A stretch of DNA of 64,000 nt from Butyrivibrio sp. MC2021 (GTDB lineage: Bacteria; Bacillota; Clostridia; Lachnospirales; Lachnospiraceae). The notes under the pieces were generated by a model. It was not told the DNA's origin. It worked only from the letters and a program-made list of their open reading frames with translations, and ran no database searches. The stretch lies in assembly GCF_000621605.1 (NCBI RefSeq), contig NZ_JHXX01000001.1, forward strand, positions 930,001 through 994,000. Direction: 5' to 3'. The position numbers and the translations under genes are program-made. Numbering within the stretch: position 1 is the stretch's first letter; every line of letters starts with the position of its first letter. Shown here one piece after another: positions 49,001 through 56,971 of the stretch.

Positions 49001-51037
49001 TACATAAGAACTGCTGAAGGATCCTACAATATCATTGTTATTCTCAGTGGCAAAATCATATGTGCCATAGGTTACTGTATACTTGGTTCCGTCTGATGCT
49101 GTATAACTCTCACCGTCAGGCACCACATTTCCCTTTGTATCAAGCTCGTATACATAAAGTCTTGCATAACTCTGAAGAGTAGCTTCATCAAAGAGAGTTG
49201 AAAGATTAACTGTTCCGGAACCGCCGGTTACATCGATCTTGAACTCACCGATCTTGTAAGGCTTTCTGTTATCGTCCGAATACTCCTGTGAGAAAAGTCC
49301 GAACTTGAAGGTTCCGTCCTGGGTCGAATTCTTTGTAATGAAATAGCCGTCGAAAGTAGTATGTGTATAAACGGTAGATGTGTTACCGAATTCGTTTACT
49401 TTCTTTAGGGTTCCTACCGCAATGTTGGATTCAACATCGGTGTCTCCCAATGATTCGAAGGTTCCTGCAACCGCACCGAACAAAGTGTTGTCTCCCAGAG
49501 ACTTAACAATATCCTGTGCTGTCATTGTCAATGAGCCCTTCCAGGAGATAGCCTTGCCATCCTTGTAAACAAGAGCATATGCTGAGAAGGAATCTGTTTC
49601 GAAAGTAACCTTTTCGGTACTTCCTGAAATATCTACATCGCTGTCCTCAACAACCTCAACATCAATATCGGAAGACTTAATGTCTGTAGCCTCACTGGTG
49701 GAATCCACCGTATCCATTACATCATCCTTAACAGGAAGATGTACTACGCTGACATTCTCTGATTCAGTAGCACCTATACTGTCTGAAAGGTGATTGTCAT
49801 TCAGTGTAAGTGAAATTGCTACTGTTCCTGCCTTAGGCTGATACTCAACACCGCCAAGCTTGAAGGCTATGTCATAAAGAAGTGTGTTGGTGGCATCATA
49901 GGTCTGCTTATCTTCGCTGCTGTCTGTGTCTGCGATCTTGTCTGCATTCTCGTTAAGAGCCTGCATATAAGCTTCGTAATTGTAGCCCTCGGTCTTATCA
50001 TTGATCTCGGCAATTGTAAGCTCGATTCCCTCAGGAAGTGAAGAAGGATCTGATAAAACAGCCTTTGCAATTACCTTGTCATCGCTTGCTGTAAAGTTTG
50101 TCTCAGCATTAGCTTTGTAGTATTTAAGATGAAGATCTGTGTCTTCAGTAATATCTTTGGTCTCACCGGAAGCAGTTGTCACCTGATAATAGGTGTATTT
50201 CTTTTCCTCGGTGCTGGATGCTGTTGTAGCTGCATCCTGGTTCTCTTCCTCAGAAGCTGAAGAAGTGGTCTTTTTGGTGATAAGGACAACTGTGTTGTCA
50301 TCAATTGTACCATTATCGAAAATGTATCCGTCAATGGTTCTGACTTCTTTGGTCAAATCAAATGATTCTGTGATTGAAAGTTCCTTGGACTCGGCAACCT
50401 GCTCGCCGTTAACATTCTCGTACAAAACAGTGATCTTGACATCATTCTTAACGTCCTGAGCTGAAGTCTTCTCAACTGCTGAAGAGCTCTCAGATGAAGC
50501 ATCTGATGCTACAGCGTCTGATGAAGCGCTTGATGCCGCATCGCTGCTGTCCTGACTGCCTGCACTTGAAGCTGCCGCTGACTCATTACTTGAAGAAGCT
50601 GATGCAGAAGCCTCTGAGCTGCCTGTTGATGTACCGGTTCCGGATGACTGTTCAGAAGCCTTATCGCTTTCTGTTGAAGCTGCCTCTGAGCTGCTGTCAG
50701 AACTGTTCTCAGTTTTATTATCTTGATTCTCCTGTGAACTCTCTGCCGAAGCAGCATCTGTAGCCTTATCGGAATCCTTGTCACCCTGAGAATTCTCTTT
50801 ATCTTCCATTTTCTCTATGAGCCCCTGCTCATATTCACTGGAGGCTGTCTCAAGTACAAGTCCTACCTGCTTGGCTCCTTCCTCTGTCATAGCCGTAGCC
50901 GGCTTGTTCAGCAAATAAAATGTAATTGTACCGGACAGAAGAGAAAGACATAAAGCAAATGCAATCCACAGCTTGAATCTGCTGTGCTTTTTTATGTAGT
51001 TCTCTGCGCGATTTTCATCGACTTTGCGCATCTTCAT
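46061..51037 (-). CDS. Giant pilus tip adhesin (LPSTG, Spy0128- and Cna-B-type domains)
   Basis: 1658 residues. A signal/anchor helix (LWIAFALCLSLLSGTITFYLL) is followed by about 130 Ser/Ala/Glu-rich residues, then large beta-rich domains (residues ~200-1250) without a clear family. Near the C-terminus come a Spy0128/FctA-type pilin domain (IQIAKNFQGGAWKDD, to YLYKITEDSDNP), a Cna-B domain (GKLTVTKQWLDGSTGENI to YEYTVKESDEY), then LPSTGGMGTAPFTVIGLI, a membrane helix and RRKRLL. Two ATGs (51037, 51031) share an AGGGG site, the second at better spacing. It is probably the tip adhesin. Confidence 0.9.
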   Translation of the reverse strand: MKMRKVDENRAENYIKKHSRFKLWIAFALCLSLLSGTITFYLLNKPATAMTEEGAKQVGLVLETASSEYEQGLIEKMEDKENSQGDKDSDKATDAASAESSQENQDNKTENSSDSSSEAASTESDKASEQSSGTGTSTGSSEASASASSSNESAAASSAGSQDSSDAASSASSDAVASDASSESSSAVEKTSAQDVKNDVKITVLYENVNGEQVAESKELSITESFDLTKEVRTIDGYIFDNGTIDDNTVVLITKKTTSSASEEENQDAATTASSTEEKKYTYYQVTTASGETKDITEDTDLHLKYYKANAETNFTASDDKVIAKAVLSDPSSLPEGIELTIAEINDKTEGYNYEAYMQALNENADKIADTDSSEDKQTYDATNTLLYDIAFKLGGVEYQPKAGTVAISLTLNDNHLSDSIGATESENVSVVHLPVKDDVMDTVDSTSEATDIKSSDIDVEVVEDSDVDISGSTEKVTFETDSFSAYALVYKDGKAISWKGSLTMTAQDIVKSLGDNTLFGAVAGTFESLGDTDVESNIAVGTLKKVNEFGNTSTVYTHTTFDGYFITKNSTQDGTFKFGLFSQEYSDDNRKPYKIGEFKIDVTGGSGTVNLSTLFDEATLQSYARLYVYELDTKGNVVPDGESYTASDGTKYTVTYGTYDFATENNNDIVGSFSSSYVENNATGENLYHKLKQVPGDTVFVKNSENSYTVYTYPNGDAGTKVQGTFPISVSNMLNTASEASRKLALLQDSGDVMVINAIGTKDGFLKDVTKAYLGNYTENDLNNYLTNQGIYIGSKLLVINLDLSDCKEYTLLQFKVQSDKETAKTGEGWSEIANQIIINPVMKSGDGFVPYTGKLILDTVSGNFVAPKATVDVYNGAVPGAVIAKYLIQRREIHKLSARKYLEQQASMIINNEADNSDIITIKADKYVDGLLAKSEDTGKFSFMLVMLDKDSSGKYTWKPISWDIRNVGSSISFDINPRLCGMKYGTAATKNESTYYFVLFENDVVSGNYSKDNTAILVKIKYYEGGEVEPLYYRITAAESEQLQSNPGTGFFNDQHRIGPNRDEEQFQHVAFYNESTGRSQLRIHKMVVNDFGSGFVRDNTGTALLDNVTFRITNNSTKNYIVLKGFTGRAGDTREAIEYSGSTHTPTGNKYVVTYNRSAQWTISCIPSGTYTVDEVADGLTFTYDPYANKSTYLTTTNLSRVTKYDVTVDREGGNYLGTGGNNFRAVFSVDIPNHFDKAPTNVKVGYADIDNCSHTQTVQVCNYYSIPVGPIQIAKNFQGGAWKDDMAFTFTMQGIGFSMKNSEGNPIDYEMNPELAVQPMPVGAQNGISKVTVTGKDAVNNVATVQFPSIPFRFEGTYLYKITEDSDNPVAGVSYDSKTYYVKIIVSKCYTKFEKSYTYDNMANPAKYTQDTTLDEDFYYLGADVTYATDEAFKNVVATCKLRLGSNPDTVTPDNNTFIVTYGSGSVADVSFTNVLTGKLTVTKQWLDGSTGENIADKRSVLTVYIWQRVKGGDWTLFGTTELSAANNWTQTVTDLPLYNEKGKAYEYTVKESDEYLASYRVTYSYNGKAYKGNEQKEVVVDGSKSRDTGYAMKHDSKGTDFGGVTIINEAVYTNTLPSTGGMGTAPFTVIGLIMAAGAAFAGLLFTRRKRLL

Positions 51038-51077
51038 TACCCCTAATCAATTAATTACTAGTTACAACATTTCTCAA

Positions 51078-51665
51078 TCAAATTCCACCAAAATCATCAA
51101 ACGGAAATACTCTGAAAATAACCTTTCCGATTAGCTGTTCCTTCGTTACACAGCCTATAACACTGGATCTGGAATCGATAGAAACACTTCTGTGATCACC
51201 TAACACAAACCATCTGTTTTCCGGTATCTGATACGGAAATGACAAATCTGTGGGCTCAAGGCTCTTATCTGTGATATACGGCTCATCTATCAACTTTCCG
51301 TTAACCATGACATTGCCGCTCTCATCTATGTTCACCCAGTCGCCGGGAGAACCTATGACTCTTTTAACAAGAACCTTGTTATTATAGTAAAAAGCAAGTA
51401 GATCGCCCGTCTCGAAAGTGGCGCTGTTACTTGCTATGACTATCTGACCTGTCTCCAGGGTGGGAGTCATACTGTCTCCCGTAACCTTAAGAACTGTAAC
51501 ATAAAAACTGGAAACCAGAACTGCAAACGCAGCCACAACAACCACTACTATAACGGAATTACGAAGAACCTTCTTATATTCTTTTTTGTTGTTTTCCCTC
51601 TTAAGCTCACTTTTAAGCTGCTCAAGAGAAGGCTTGCCCTGCGGCTTGGCTTTTCTCTTACTCAT
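51078..51665 (-). CDS. lepB: Signal peptidase I
   Basis: 195 residues. One membrane helix near residues 36-56, catalytic Ser65 in VTGDSMTPTL, catalytic Lys101 in LVKRVIGSPGD, and the C-terminal box LGDHRSVSIDSR. Pilus operons of Gram-positives often encode their own type I signal peptidase that matures the pilins or assists assembly; this one is placed upstream of the adhesin and overlaps the coiled-coil gene by 8 nt. Confidence 0.93.
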   Translation of the reverse strand: MSKRKAKPQGKPSLEQLKSELKRENNKKEYKKVLRNSVIVVVVVAAFAVLVSSFYVTVLKVTGDSMTPTLETGQIVIASNSATFETGDLLAFYYNNKVLVKRVIGSPGDWVNIDESGNVMVNGKLIDEPYITDKSLEPTDLSFPYQIPENRWFVLGDHRSVSIDSRSSVIGCVTKEQLIGKVIFRVFPFDDFGGI

Positions 51666-52428
51666 CTACTCTTATTTTCCTCGGCCTGCCTCTTTTTCTC
51701 TTTACAGGCTGTTCACCGGTCTGTGTTGCAGCAGCATCATCTTTCTTTGCCACTGATTTCTTAGTTGTAGACTTCTTAGGGGTTTCCTCTGCTGTCTCTT
51801 CTTTAGTTGTCTTATCCTCTGTTGTCTCTTCTTTTAGTGTCTGTTCCTCCGTTGTCTTAACTCCCACACTTTCACCGGATGCATTTTTCAACATTTCATC
51901 ACATCGTTTTTTGGCTTCTGCTTCCATCAAAGCAATCTTCTTCTGGGATTCCACCATCTGTTTCTTGAAATCCTCATACTCATTCTTAGCCTGATCCTGA
52001 AGTGTCTGAACATACAGGTCTACTGCCTTCTGTCCTGCTTCAAAAACACCTCCAAGCTTAAGTGAAGCCTCTGCAAGGGTTCCTGATGACTGGATCTTAT
52101 CCATCTGATCATCCACCTGCTTGACAAGTTCCTGCTTCTCTCTTTCCAGTCTTGCCTTTAACCCTTCTATGTCCTTATCGAACTTGGCCTGCATCTGATC
52201 TTTCTGCTGATTAAACTTAGCACGCATCTCTGCTTTTTCATCATCAAAGGATTTGAGCATCGCTGCTCTCTCCTCGGCCATTTCGTGCTGTAGCTGAAGT
52301 TTTTCCCTCTCGAACTGTTCTCTCAGTTCCTGCTCATGTCTTTTGGCAGCTTCTGCTTCCTCTGAAAAACTGATCATCATCTCAAGGAGTTCTGCACGAC
52401 TGAGCTTCTTTAAATTGATATCTGGCAT
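51658..52428 (-). CDS. Cytoplasmic coiled-coil protein with AT-hook-like tail, first gene of the pilus operon
   Basis: 256 residues from the ATG at 52428; the frame is open 21 codons further upstream. The N-terminus INLKKLSRAELLEMMISFSE and a long Glu/Lys/Gln-rich central region (about 20-150) with heptad spacing form a coiled coil. A Lys/Thr/Glu-rich linker follows, and the last residues KRKRGRPRKIRVDE contain the GRP core of an AT-hook. No signal peptide. It could bind DNA, organise secretion at the membrane, or both; family unknown. Confidence 0.8.
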   Translation of the reverse strand: MPDINLKKLSRAELLEMMISFSEEAEAAKRHEQELREQFEREKLQLQHEMAEERAAMLKSFDDEKAEMRAKFNQQKDQMQAKFDKDIEGLKARLEREKQELVKQVDDQMDKIQSSGTLAEASLKLGGVFEAGQKAVDLYVQTLQDQAKNEYEDFKKQMVESQKKIALMEAEAKKRCDEMLKNASGESVGVKTTEEQTLKEETTEDKTTKEETAEETPKKSTTKKSVAKKDDAAATQTGEQPVKRKRGRPRKIRVDE

Positions 52429-52636
52429 TTCTCTTTTTCCCGTTTTTTCACATGAAAAAAGGCACTTTGCGTCGGACCAAACCTTTAGCACTCTGCAAAA
52501 TACCTTATACTATGGCATAAGGCAATCTACAAAGCTAAATCCTATTGCCGAACAAAATTACGTTTCCATGTACTCGTGATAACATTACCAATGTCATCCG
52601 TTCATCCGTGAACTGCTATCGTACTGTAATTTCAAT

Positions 52637-52675
52637 AAAAAAGACCGTCTGCAAAATCCTTCAACAGGCACGGTC
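52637..52675 (-). terminator. Riboswitch-linked terminator in the pilus operon leader
   Basis: Minus strand: GACCGT (52670-52675) with ACGGTC (52643-52648) plus CTG with CAG after a 2-nt bulge, then six U. It lies 25 nt past the c-di-GMP aptamer and about 210 nt before the first gene. The remaining leader to 52429 shows no other clear structure. Confidence 0.85.
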
Positions 52676-52699
52676 GCTTTTTTGGCGCTACTCATCAGC

Positions 52700-52783
52700 A
52701 CCAGCAACTGGCTGTCTGTCACATAAAGTGATTGAGACCCTTTAGCTTTGCGTCGCTATTTTTCAATAGCTTTGCCTTTATTT
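52700..52783 (-). ncRNA. c-di-GMP-I (GEMM-I) riboswitch aptamer
   Basis: Minus strand: AAAGGCAAAGCTATT, the P2 loop GAAA, AATAGC, GACGCAAAGCTA, a variable P3 and GACAGCCAGTTGC. These are the conserved blocks of the GEMM-I motif in the right order: GGCAAAgC, a GNRA tetraloop hairpin, GACGCAAAG (contacts the ligand) and CAGCCaGTTGCc. The riboswitch senses cyclic di-GMP. It sits between a good promoter (52863-52891) and a terminator in the leader of the pilus operon. Confidence 0.9.
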
Positions 52784-52862
52784 CCCTTGGTTATTTAGTT
52801 AAGCAAACAAAAATAATATTAACTTTATTAAGCTAAGATTATTCCCAAAATCTTGTAACTAG

Positions 52863-52891
52863 AATATAAACTATTAGTAATCATATTTCAA
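52863..52891 (-). promoter_or_regulatory. Promoter of the pilus operon
   Basis: TTGAAA (52886-52891), 17 nt, TATATT (52863-52868) on the minus strand, about 80 nt upstream of the riboswitch aptamer. Confidence 0.7.
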
Positions 52892-52922
52892 TCCCTTTTT
52901 AACAAAAAAAACTCCGTATCTG

Positions 52923-52953
52923 AAAAAAAGAGCCGGAAAACGAGTCCGGCTCT
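52923..52953 (-). terminator. Terminator of flgE
   Basis: Minus strand: AGAGCCGG (52946-52953) with CCGGCTCT (52929-52936), 9-nt loop, then seven U. It lies about 60 nt past the stop. Confidence 0.92.
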
Positions 52954-53015
52954 GAAAAAAAATTTTTATACTTTATTTATAATTATAAACTAGTTTTCAC
53001 AAAAAGCGCGTATTA

Positions 53016-54323
53016 TCAACGTTTCAGTCCTTTTAAAATCTGGAGCATTTCGTCAGATGTAGTAATTACGCGGCTGTTGGCCTGGAAACCGCGCTGTGTG
53101 GTGATCATGTCGGTAAACTCCTTGGCAAGGTCGATATTACTGCCTTCCAGGTACCCGGATGACATGTAACCGCCGTCCTGAGTGATATCCATGTAGATGG
53201 GTTCTCCGGAATTCAGGGAAGCTCTGTAAAGATTGTCTCCTATCTTCTCAAGACCCATGGCATTGCTGAACTGGGCCACAATAATCTGGGAGATCTTTAC
53301 TGTCTGGCCATTGGTGTAGTCTCCGTAAATGGAACCGTCATTTGTGATTGAGATTCCACTGAGCTCACCGTTTGGATAGCCCTGGTTAAGTCCCTGGGTA
53401 TCTCCTCTGTATGCATAAATGGTGGATGATGTTCCACCCATGGAGTTGGCATAATTGGATGTGTTGCTGAAATCTACATTGAGGGTTCCTATGTTGGCAG
53501 CATCTCCGCCAAAGGTAAATGCAAAGGAAGTTTTTCCGTTTGCAAGATTTTCATCACCAGCATTAGCGATTCCCTCAAGGGTTCCGTCATGCTTACTGTA
53601 TTTAAGGATCAGATCATCCTCAACAGAGTTATCAATCTTTTTTCCGTCCTGATCAAGGATCTTATCTATGGATAAACCATAGGTACTGTCATCTTCATCT
53701 CCGGCATCGGTAAATTTAAATTTTATGGTATATCTGTTGCCGTCTTTACCATATACTTCCATGGACTGGATCTTGCCTTCCTTGAGCACAGGATCCGCTC
53801 TGTTCAGATTTCCCTTCATGTATCCTTCTGAGGTGGCCTGGCCTGCCATGGTCTTGGTACGATCATTCATAATGGATGCGCTGGCGGAAATACCCTCTCC
53901 TGCTATCATGTTGCAGATATAGCCGTTATTCTGGGTTACGAAATTGCCTTCACCGTCAAGTGTGAAGGAGCCGTCTCTTGTAAAAGCCTGTGTTCCGTCG
54001 GGAAGTGTTACCACAAAGAAAGAATCGCCTGTGATCATAAGGTCAAAGACATTATTTGTTGTAACCGCAGAACCCTGCTTTGTTATATTTGTATAAATGG
54101 AACCCACTTTAGAACCGAGACCCACCTGAGAGATATTGGTGGTGGCTACATTATCCCCGGCGCCTGTTCCCTGTCTTACCGTCTGATACAGAATATCGGT
54201 AAAGCCTGTTGCCTGGGATTTATAAGAAGTTGTATTTACATTGGCAATGTTATTACCAATTACATCCATTTCCAGCTGGTGGGTTTTAAGACCTGCGACA
54301 CCGGACCAAAGAGATCTCATCAT
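53016..54323 (-). CDS. flgE: Flagellar hook protein FlgE
   Basis: 435 residues from the ATG at 54323, preceded by GGAGGT at 9 nt; the frame is open 34 codons further. The N-terminus MRSLWSGVAGLKTHQLEMDV and NNIANVNTTSYKS is the axial-protein rod/hook signature, and the C-terminal MITTQRGFQANSRVITTSDE completes the coiled-coil pair. A large variable domain separates them, as in hook proteins. It builds the flagellar hook outside the cell. Other flagellar genes are not adjacent, so it is an isolated locus; FlgF/FlgG would be shorter (about 260). Confidence 0.85.
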   Translation of the reverse strand: MMRSLWSGVAGLKTHQLEMDVIGNNIANVNTTSYKSQATGFTDILYQTVRQGTGAGDNVATTNISQVGLGSKVGSIYTNITKQGSAVTTNNVFDLMITGDSFFVVTLPDGTQAFTRDGSFTLDGEGNFVTQNNGYICNMIAGEGISASASIMNDRTKTMAGQATSEGYMKGNLNRADPVLKEGKIQSMEVYGKDGNRYTIKFKFTDAGDEDDSTYGLSIDKILDQDGKKIDNSVEDDLILKYSKHDGTLEGIANAGDENLANGKTSFAFTFGGDAANIGTLNVDFSNTSNYANSMGGTSSTIYAYRGDTQGLNQGYPNGELSGISITNDGSIYGDYTNGQTVKISQIIVAQFSNAMGLEKIGDNLYRASLNSGEPIYMDITQDGGYMSSGYLEGSNIDLAKEFTDMITTQRGFQANSRVITTSDEMLQILKGLKR

Positions 54324-54596
54324 AGGACACGTACCTCCGAAATCATAAAATACATTCTTCGCTGTACGTCCATGTACTTTCCTTAATGGCATCCCTTTGC
54401 CGGAAAAGAATATATTAACTCTCATTTGCTATATCGGATGAAACCTTGATTTTATTTAGCAATACAGCGAAAAAATATTTCTCCATGCCCAAAACATGAT
54501 GTATACTATGTTATAAGATTCCAAAAGTCCGAAAAGCGGCATAAACTGTAATCGCTTACATTTCCTTACTATAATAATGAAGGTTTGGTGCTAAAA

Positions 54597-55496
54597 ATGG
54601 ATTATAAAAAGAACTCAAACAGCGAAGAACTCAAGAACGAGATCAAGAACATCGTTGATCTTATCCTGTCAGACTATGAGAACGGCAGAGATGTGGATCA
54701 GATGGATGTCTTTAACCAGCCCGACAGGGATGCGGTAAAAGATATCGTCATCAAGCTCATCCGTATCATTTACCCCGGCTACTACAGAGACAAGGTGTAC
54801 AAGAGCTACAATGACACCAACAGGATCGCCATTGTTATCGAGGATGTCATCTACAACATGCAGAAGCAGATAGCCATCGCCTTCCATCACAGCCCCGAAT
54901 ACAAAAATGCCAGTGATGAGACTTTGGACTGCGGCTCCAGATGCATTACCCATGAGTTCTTCAAGCAGCTTCCCAAGATAAGGGAATATGTGGACACAGA
55001 CCTTCAGGCCTGCTACGAGGGTGACCCGGCGGCCTACAGCAAGGGAGAGATCATCCTCTCCTATCCGGGACTTCTTGCCACCACCATCAACAGAATAGCC
55101 CATGAGCTGTATCTTCTCAAGGTGCCGCTTATTCCCAGGATGATGACAGAATATGCCCACAGCAAGACCGGAATCGACATCCATCCCGGTGCCACCATCG
55201 GCAAATACCTTATGATCGACCACGGCACAGGTATTGTTATCGGTGAAACCTCCATTATCGGTGAACATGTCAAGATCTATCAGGGCGTTACCATCGGCGG
55301 TCTCTCCACCAGAGGCGGCCAGGCTCTTAAGGGCGTAAAGAGACACCCCACCATTGAGGACAACGTAACCATCTATGCCGGAGCTTCTATCCTCGGCGGT
55401 GAAACAGTTATCGGTGAAGGCTCAGTTATCGGAGCTAACGCATTCATCACCGCTTCTGTTCCAGCAGGAAGCAGGATCAGCATGAAAAATCAGTAA
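54597..55496 (+). CDS. cysE: Serine O-acetyltransferase
   Basis: 299 residues. The N-terminal helical domain is followed by a left-handed parallel beta-helix of hexapeptide repeats: IDIHPGATIGKYLMIDHGTG, VIGETSIIGEHVKIYQGVTI, then HPTIEDNVTIYAGASILGG. The catalytic Asp/His are in the DHGTG loop. It makes O-acetylserine, the precursor of cysteine. A TATAAT box lies at 54570-54575 without a good -35, and a weak TATACT box at 54502. A TTG at 54585 in frame lacks suitable spacing to GAAGG. Confidence 0.95.
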   Translation: MDYKKNSNSEELKNEIKNIVDLILSDYENGRDVDQMDVFNQPDRDAVKDIVIKLIRIIYPGYYRDKVYKSYNDTNRIAIVIEDVIYNMQKQIAIAFHHSPEYKNASDETLDCGSRCITHEFFKQLPKIREYVDTDLQACYEGDPAAYSKGEIILSYPGLLATTINRIAHELYLLKVPLIPRMMTEYAHSKTGIDIHPGATIGKYLMIDHGTGIVIGETSIIGEHVKIYQGVTIGGLSTRGGQALKGVKRHPTIEDNVTIYAGASILGGETVIGEGSVIGANAFITASVPAGSRISMKNQ

Positions 55497-55507
55497 TCAC
55501 ATATAAA

Positions 55508-55548
55508 TCAAAAAGTCCCTTAGGCACAGAGCCCAAGGGACTTTATTT
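55508..55548. terminator. Bidirectional terminator between cysE and rnfB
   Basis: AAAGTCCCTT (55512-55521) with AAGGGACTTT (55535-55544), 13-nt loop, T-rich on the plus side (ATTTATTATC) and A-rich before the stem. It serves cysE and probably rnfB. Confidence 0.75.
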
Positions 55549-55564
55549 ATTATCTCTATTATAT

Positions 55565-56359
55565 TCAAAGTGCCTTTATTGCTTTCTTTGGACACTTCTC
55601 TACGCAGGTTCCGCAGTGAGTACACTTGCTCTGGTCGATAGTCGCCACATTGTTCTCAACAGTGATGGCTCCTGCAGGGCAGTTCTTTTCGCAGATATGA
55701 CATGCGATACATCCCACCTTACAATAGCCGTTGACCGCTTTACCCATATCCTGAGACTTGCAGACAACCGCTTCTTTTGCGCTGTAGGGAACAAGATCGA
55801 TAAGATGGTGCGGGCAGATCTCTATACATTTGCCGCAGGCCTTGCAGGCGTCCTTATCTACTACAGCCACGCCGTTCACGATATGGATTGCATCAAACTG
55901 ACAAACCGATACGCAGGTACCGCCGCCGAGACATCCGAAGGGACACTTCTTGGAACCGCCGCCGGGAGCCTGGGCCTGAAGCCTACAGTCGGATACTCCG
56001 TCGTACTCGTACTGCTGAGTGGCATTTTCACAGGTTCCGTTACAGTGAACGAAGGCCACCTGCTTCTCAGTCTCTATGGCTTCAACTCCCATGATTCCTG
56101 AGATGGTTGCCGCAACGGAAGGGCCTCCCACAGGACACTGATTGACTGCCGCCTCGCCCTTGGCTATAGCCGCCGCACATCCCGAACATCCCGGGAATCC
56201 GCAGCCGCCGCAGTTATTTCCGGGAAGGGCCTCCAAAATAGCCGCTTCCTTTTCATCTACTTCTACATGCAACTTCAGGTCTGCCACGCCAAGAATCAAG
56301 CCAATAACTATTCCGACACCGGCTACAACACAGGTTGCAATGATTATTCCAGTGATCAT
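55565..56359 (-). CDS. rnfB: Electron transport complex subunit RnfB (ferredoxin-like)
   Basis: 264 residues. N-terminal membrane helix, then the Fe-S cluster motif CGGCGFPGCSGC with a distal Cys, then four Cys clusters (CLGGGTCVSVCQ, CKACGKCIEICP, CIACHICEKNCP, CTHCGTCVEKCP). RnfB accepts electrons from reduced ferredoxin at the cytoplasmic face and passes them to the rest of Rnf, which exports sodium or protons and reduces NAD. Last gene of rnfCDGEAB. Confidence 0.96.
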   Translation of the reverse strand: MITGIIIATCVVAGVGIVIGLILGVADLKLHVEVDEKEAAILEALPGNNCGGCGFPGCSGCAAAIAKGEAAVNQCPVGGPSVAATISGIMGVEAIETEKQVAFVHCNGTCENATQQYEYDGVSDCRLQAQAPGGGSKKCPFGCLGGGTCVSVCQFDAIHIVNGVAVVDKDACKACGKCIEICPHHLIDLVPYSAKEAVVCKSQDMGKAVNGYCKVGCIACHICEKNCPAGAITVENNVATIDQSKCTHCGTCVEKCPKKAIKAL

Positions 56360-56381
56360 AGTCTTTTATCTCCTTATTATC

Positions 56382-56969
56382 TTACTTCAGGGCTGAGAAC
56401 CCGGTAAACGCAATAGCCATAAGGCCTGAAGTAAGAAGAACCAGAGGCATTCCCTTGAAGGGTGCGGGGATGTCGTTGTATTCCATCTTCTCACGAAGGC
56501 CTGCAAGGATAACGATGGCAATGGTAAATCCTATAGCTGTCGCAAATCCGCAGATAACACTCTGAAGGATTGAATAACCGTCAGTTACATTGTTCAGTGC
56601 AACACCAAGAACCGCACAGTTGGTTGTGATAAGGGGAAGGTAAACACCCAGTGCCTGATAGAGAGATACGATGTATTTCTTCAGGATCATCTCAACAAAC
56701 TGAACCAGCATGGCTATAACAAGGATGAATACTATGGTCTTAAGGTAGGAAAGATCCAAAGGATTCAGAATGAACTTATAAATGATACTGCAAACCAGTG
56801 AAGCCAGTGTGATAACGAAGATACAGGCTCCTCCCATTCCAAGGGCTGTATCTGTCTTCTTGGAAACACCAAGGAAAGGACAAAGGCCCAGGAACTGGCT
56901 GAGAACTACGTTATTTACAAGTGAAGCTGTTATCATAAGGCCCACAAGATTAAGAATTGTCTCTCCCAT
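56382..56969 (-). CDS. rnfA: Electron transport complex subunit RnfA
   Basis: 195 residues from the ATG at 56969 with GGAGG at 10 nt; a TTG at 56975 overlapping the rnfE stop is less likely. Six membrane helices, with ASLVNNVVLSQFLGLCPFLG near the N-terminus, the conserved Cys segment of RnfA/RnfE that is thought to hold an intramembrane Fe-S cluster. Confidence 0.95.
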   Translation of the reverse strand: MGETILNLVGLMITASLVNNVVLSQFLGLCPFLGVSKKTDTALGMGGACIFVITLASLVCSIIYKFILNPLDLSYLKTIVFILVIAMLVQFVEMILKKYIVSLYQALGVYLPLITTNCAVLGVALNNVTDGYSILQSVICGFATAIGFTIAIVILAGLREKMEYNDIPAPFKGMPLVLLTSGLMAIAFTGFSALK

Positions 56970-56971
56970 AA

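Noticed and set aside
41671-52878. 14-bp direct repeat TATAAACTATTAGT at 41671-41684 and 52865-52878 bracketing the pilus operon, suggestive of a mobile unit
   Set aside because: Several AT-rich 14-mers are expected twice by chance in 64 kb; there is no integrase, transposase or tRNA site at the ends, and one copy is part of the promoter.
54669-55346. 225-codon minus-strand frame inside cysE
   Set aside because: Antisense to a fully conserved hexapeptide-repeat enzyme; no ribosome site and no recognisable family.
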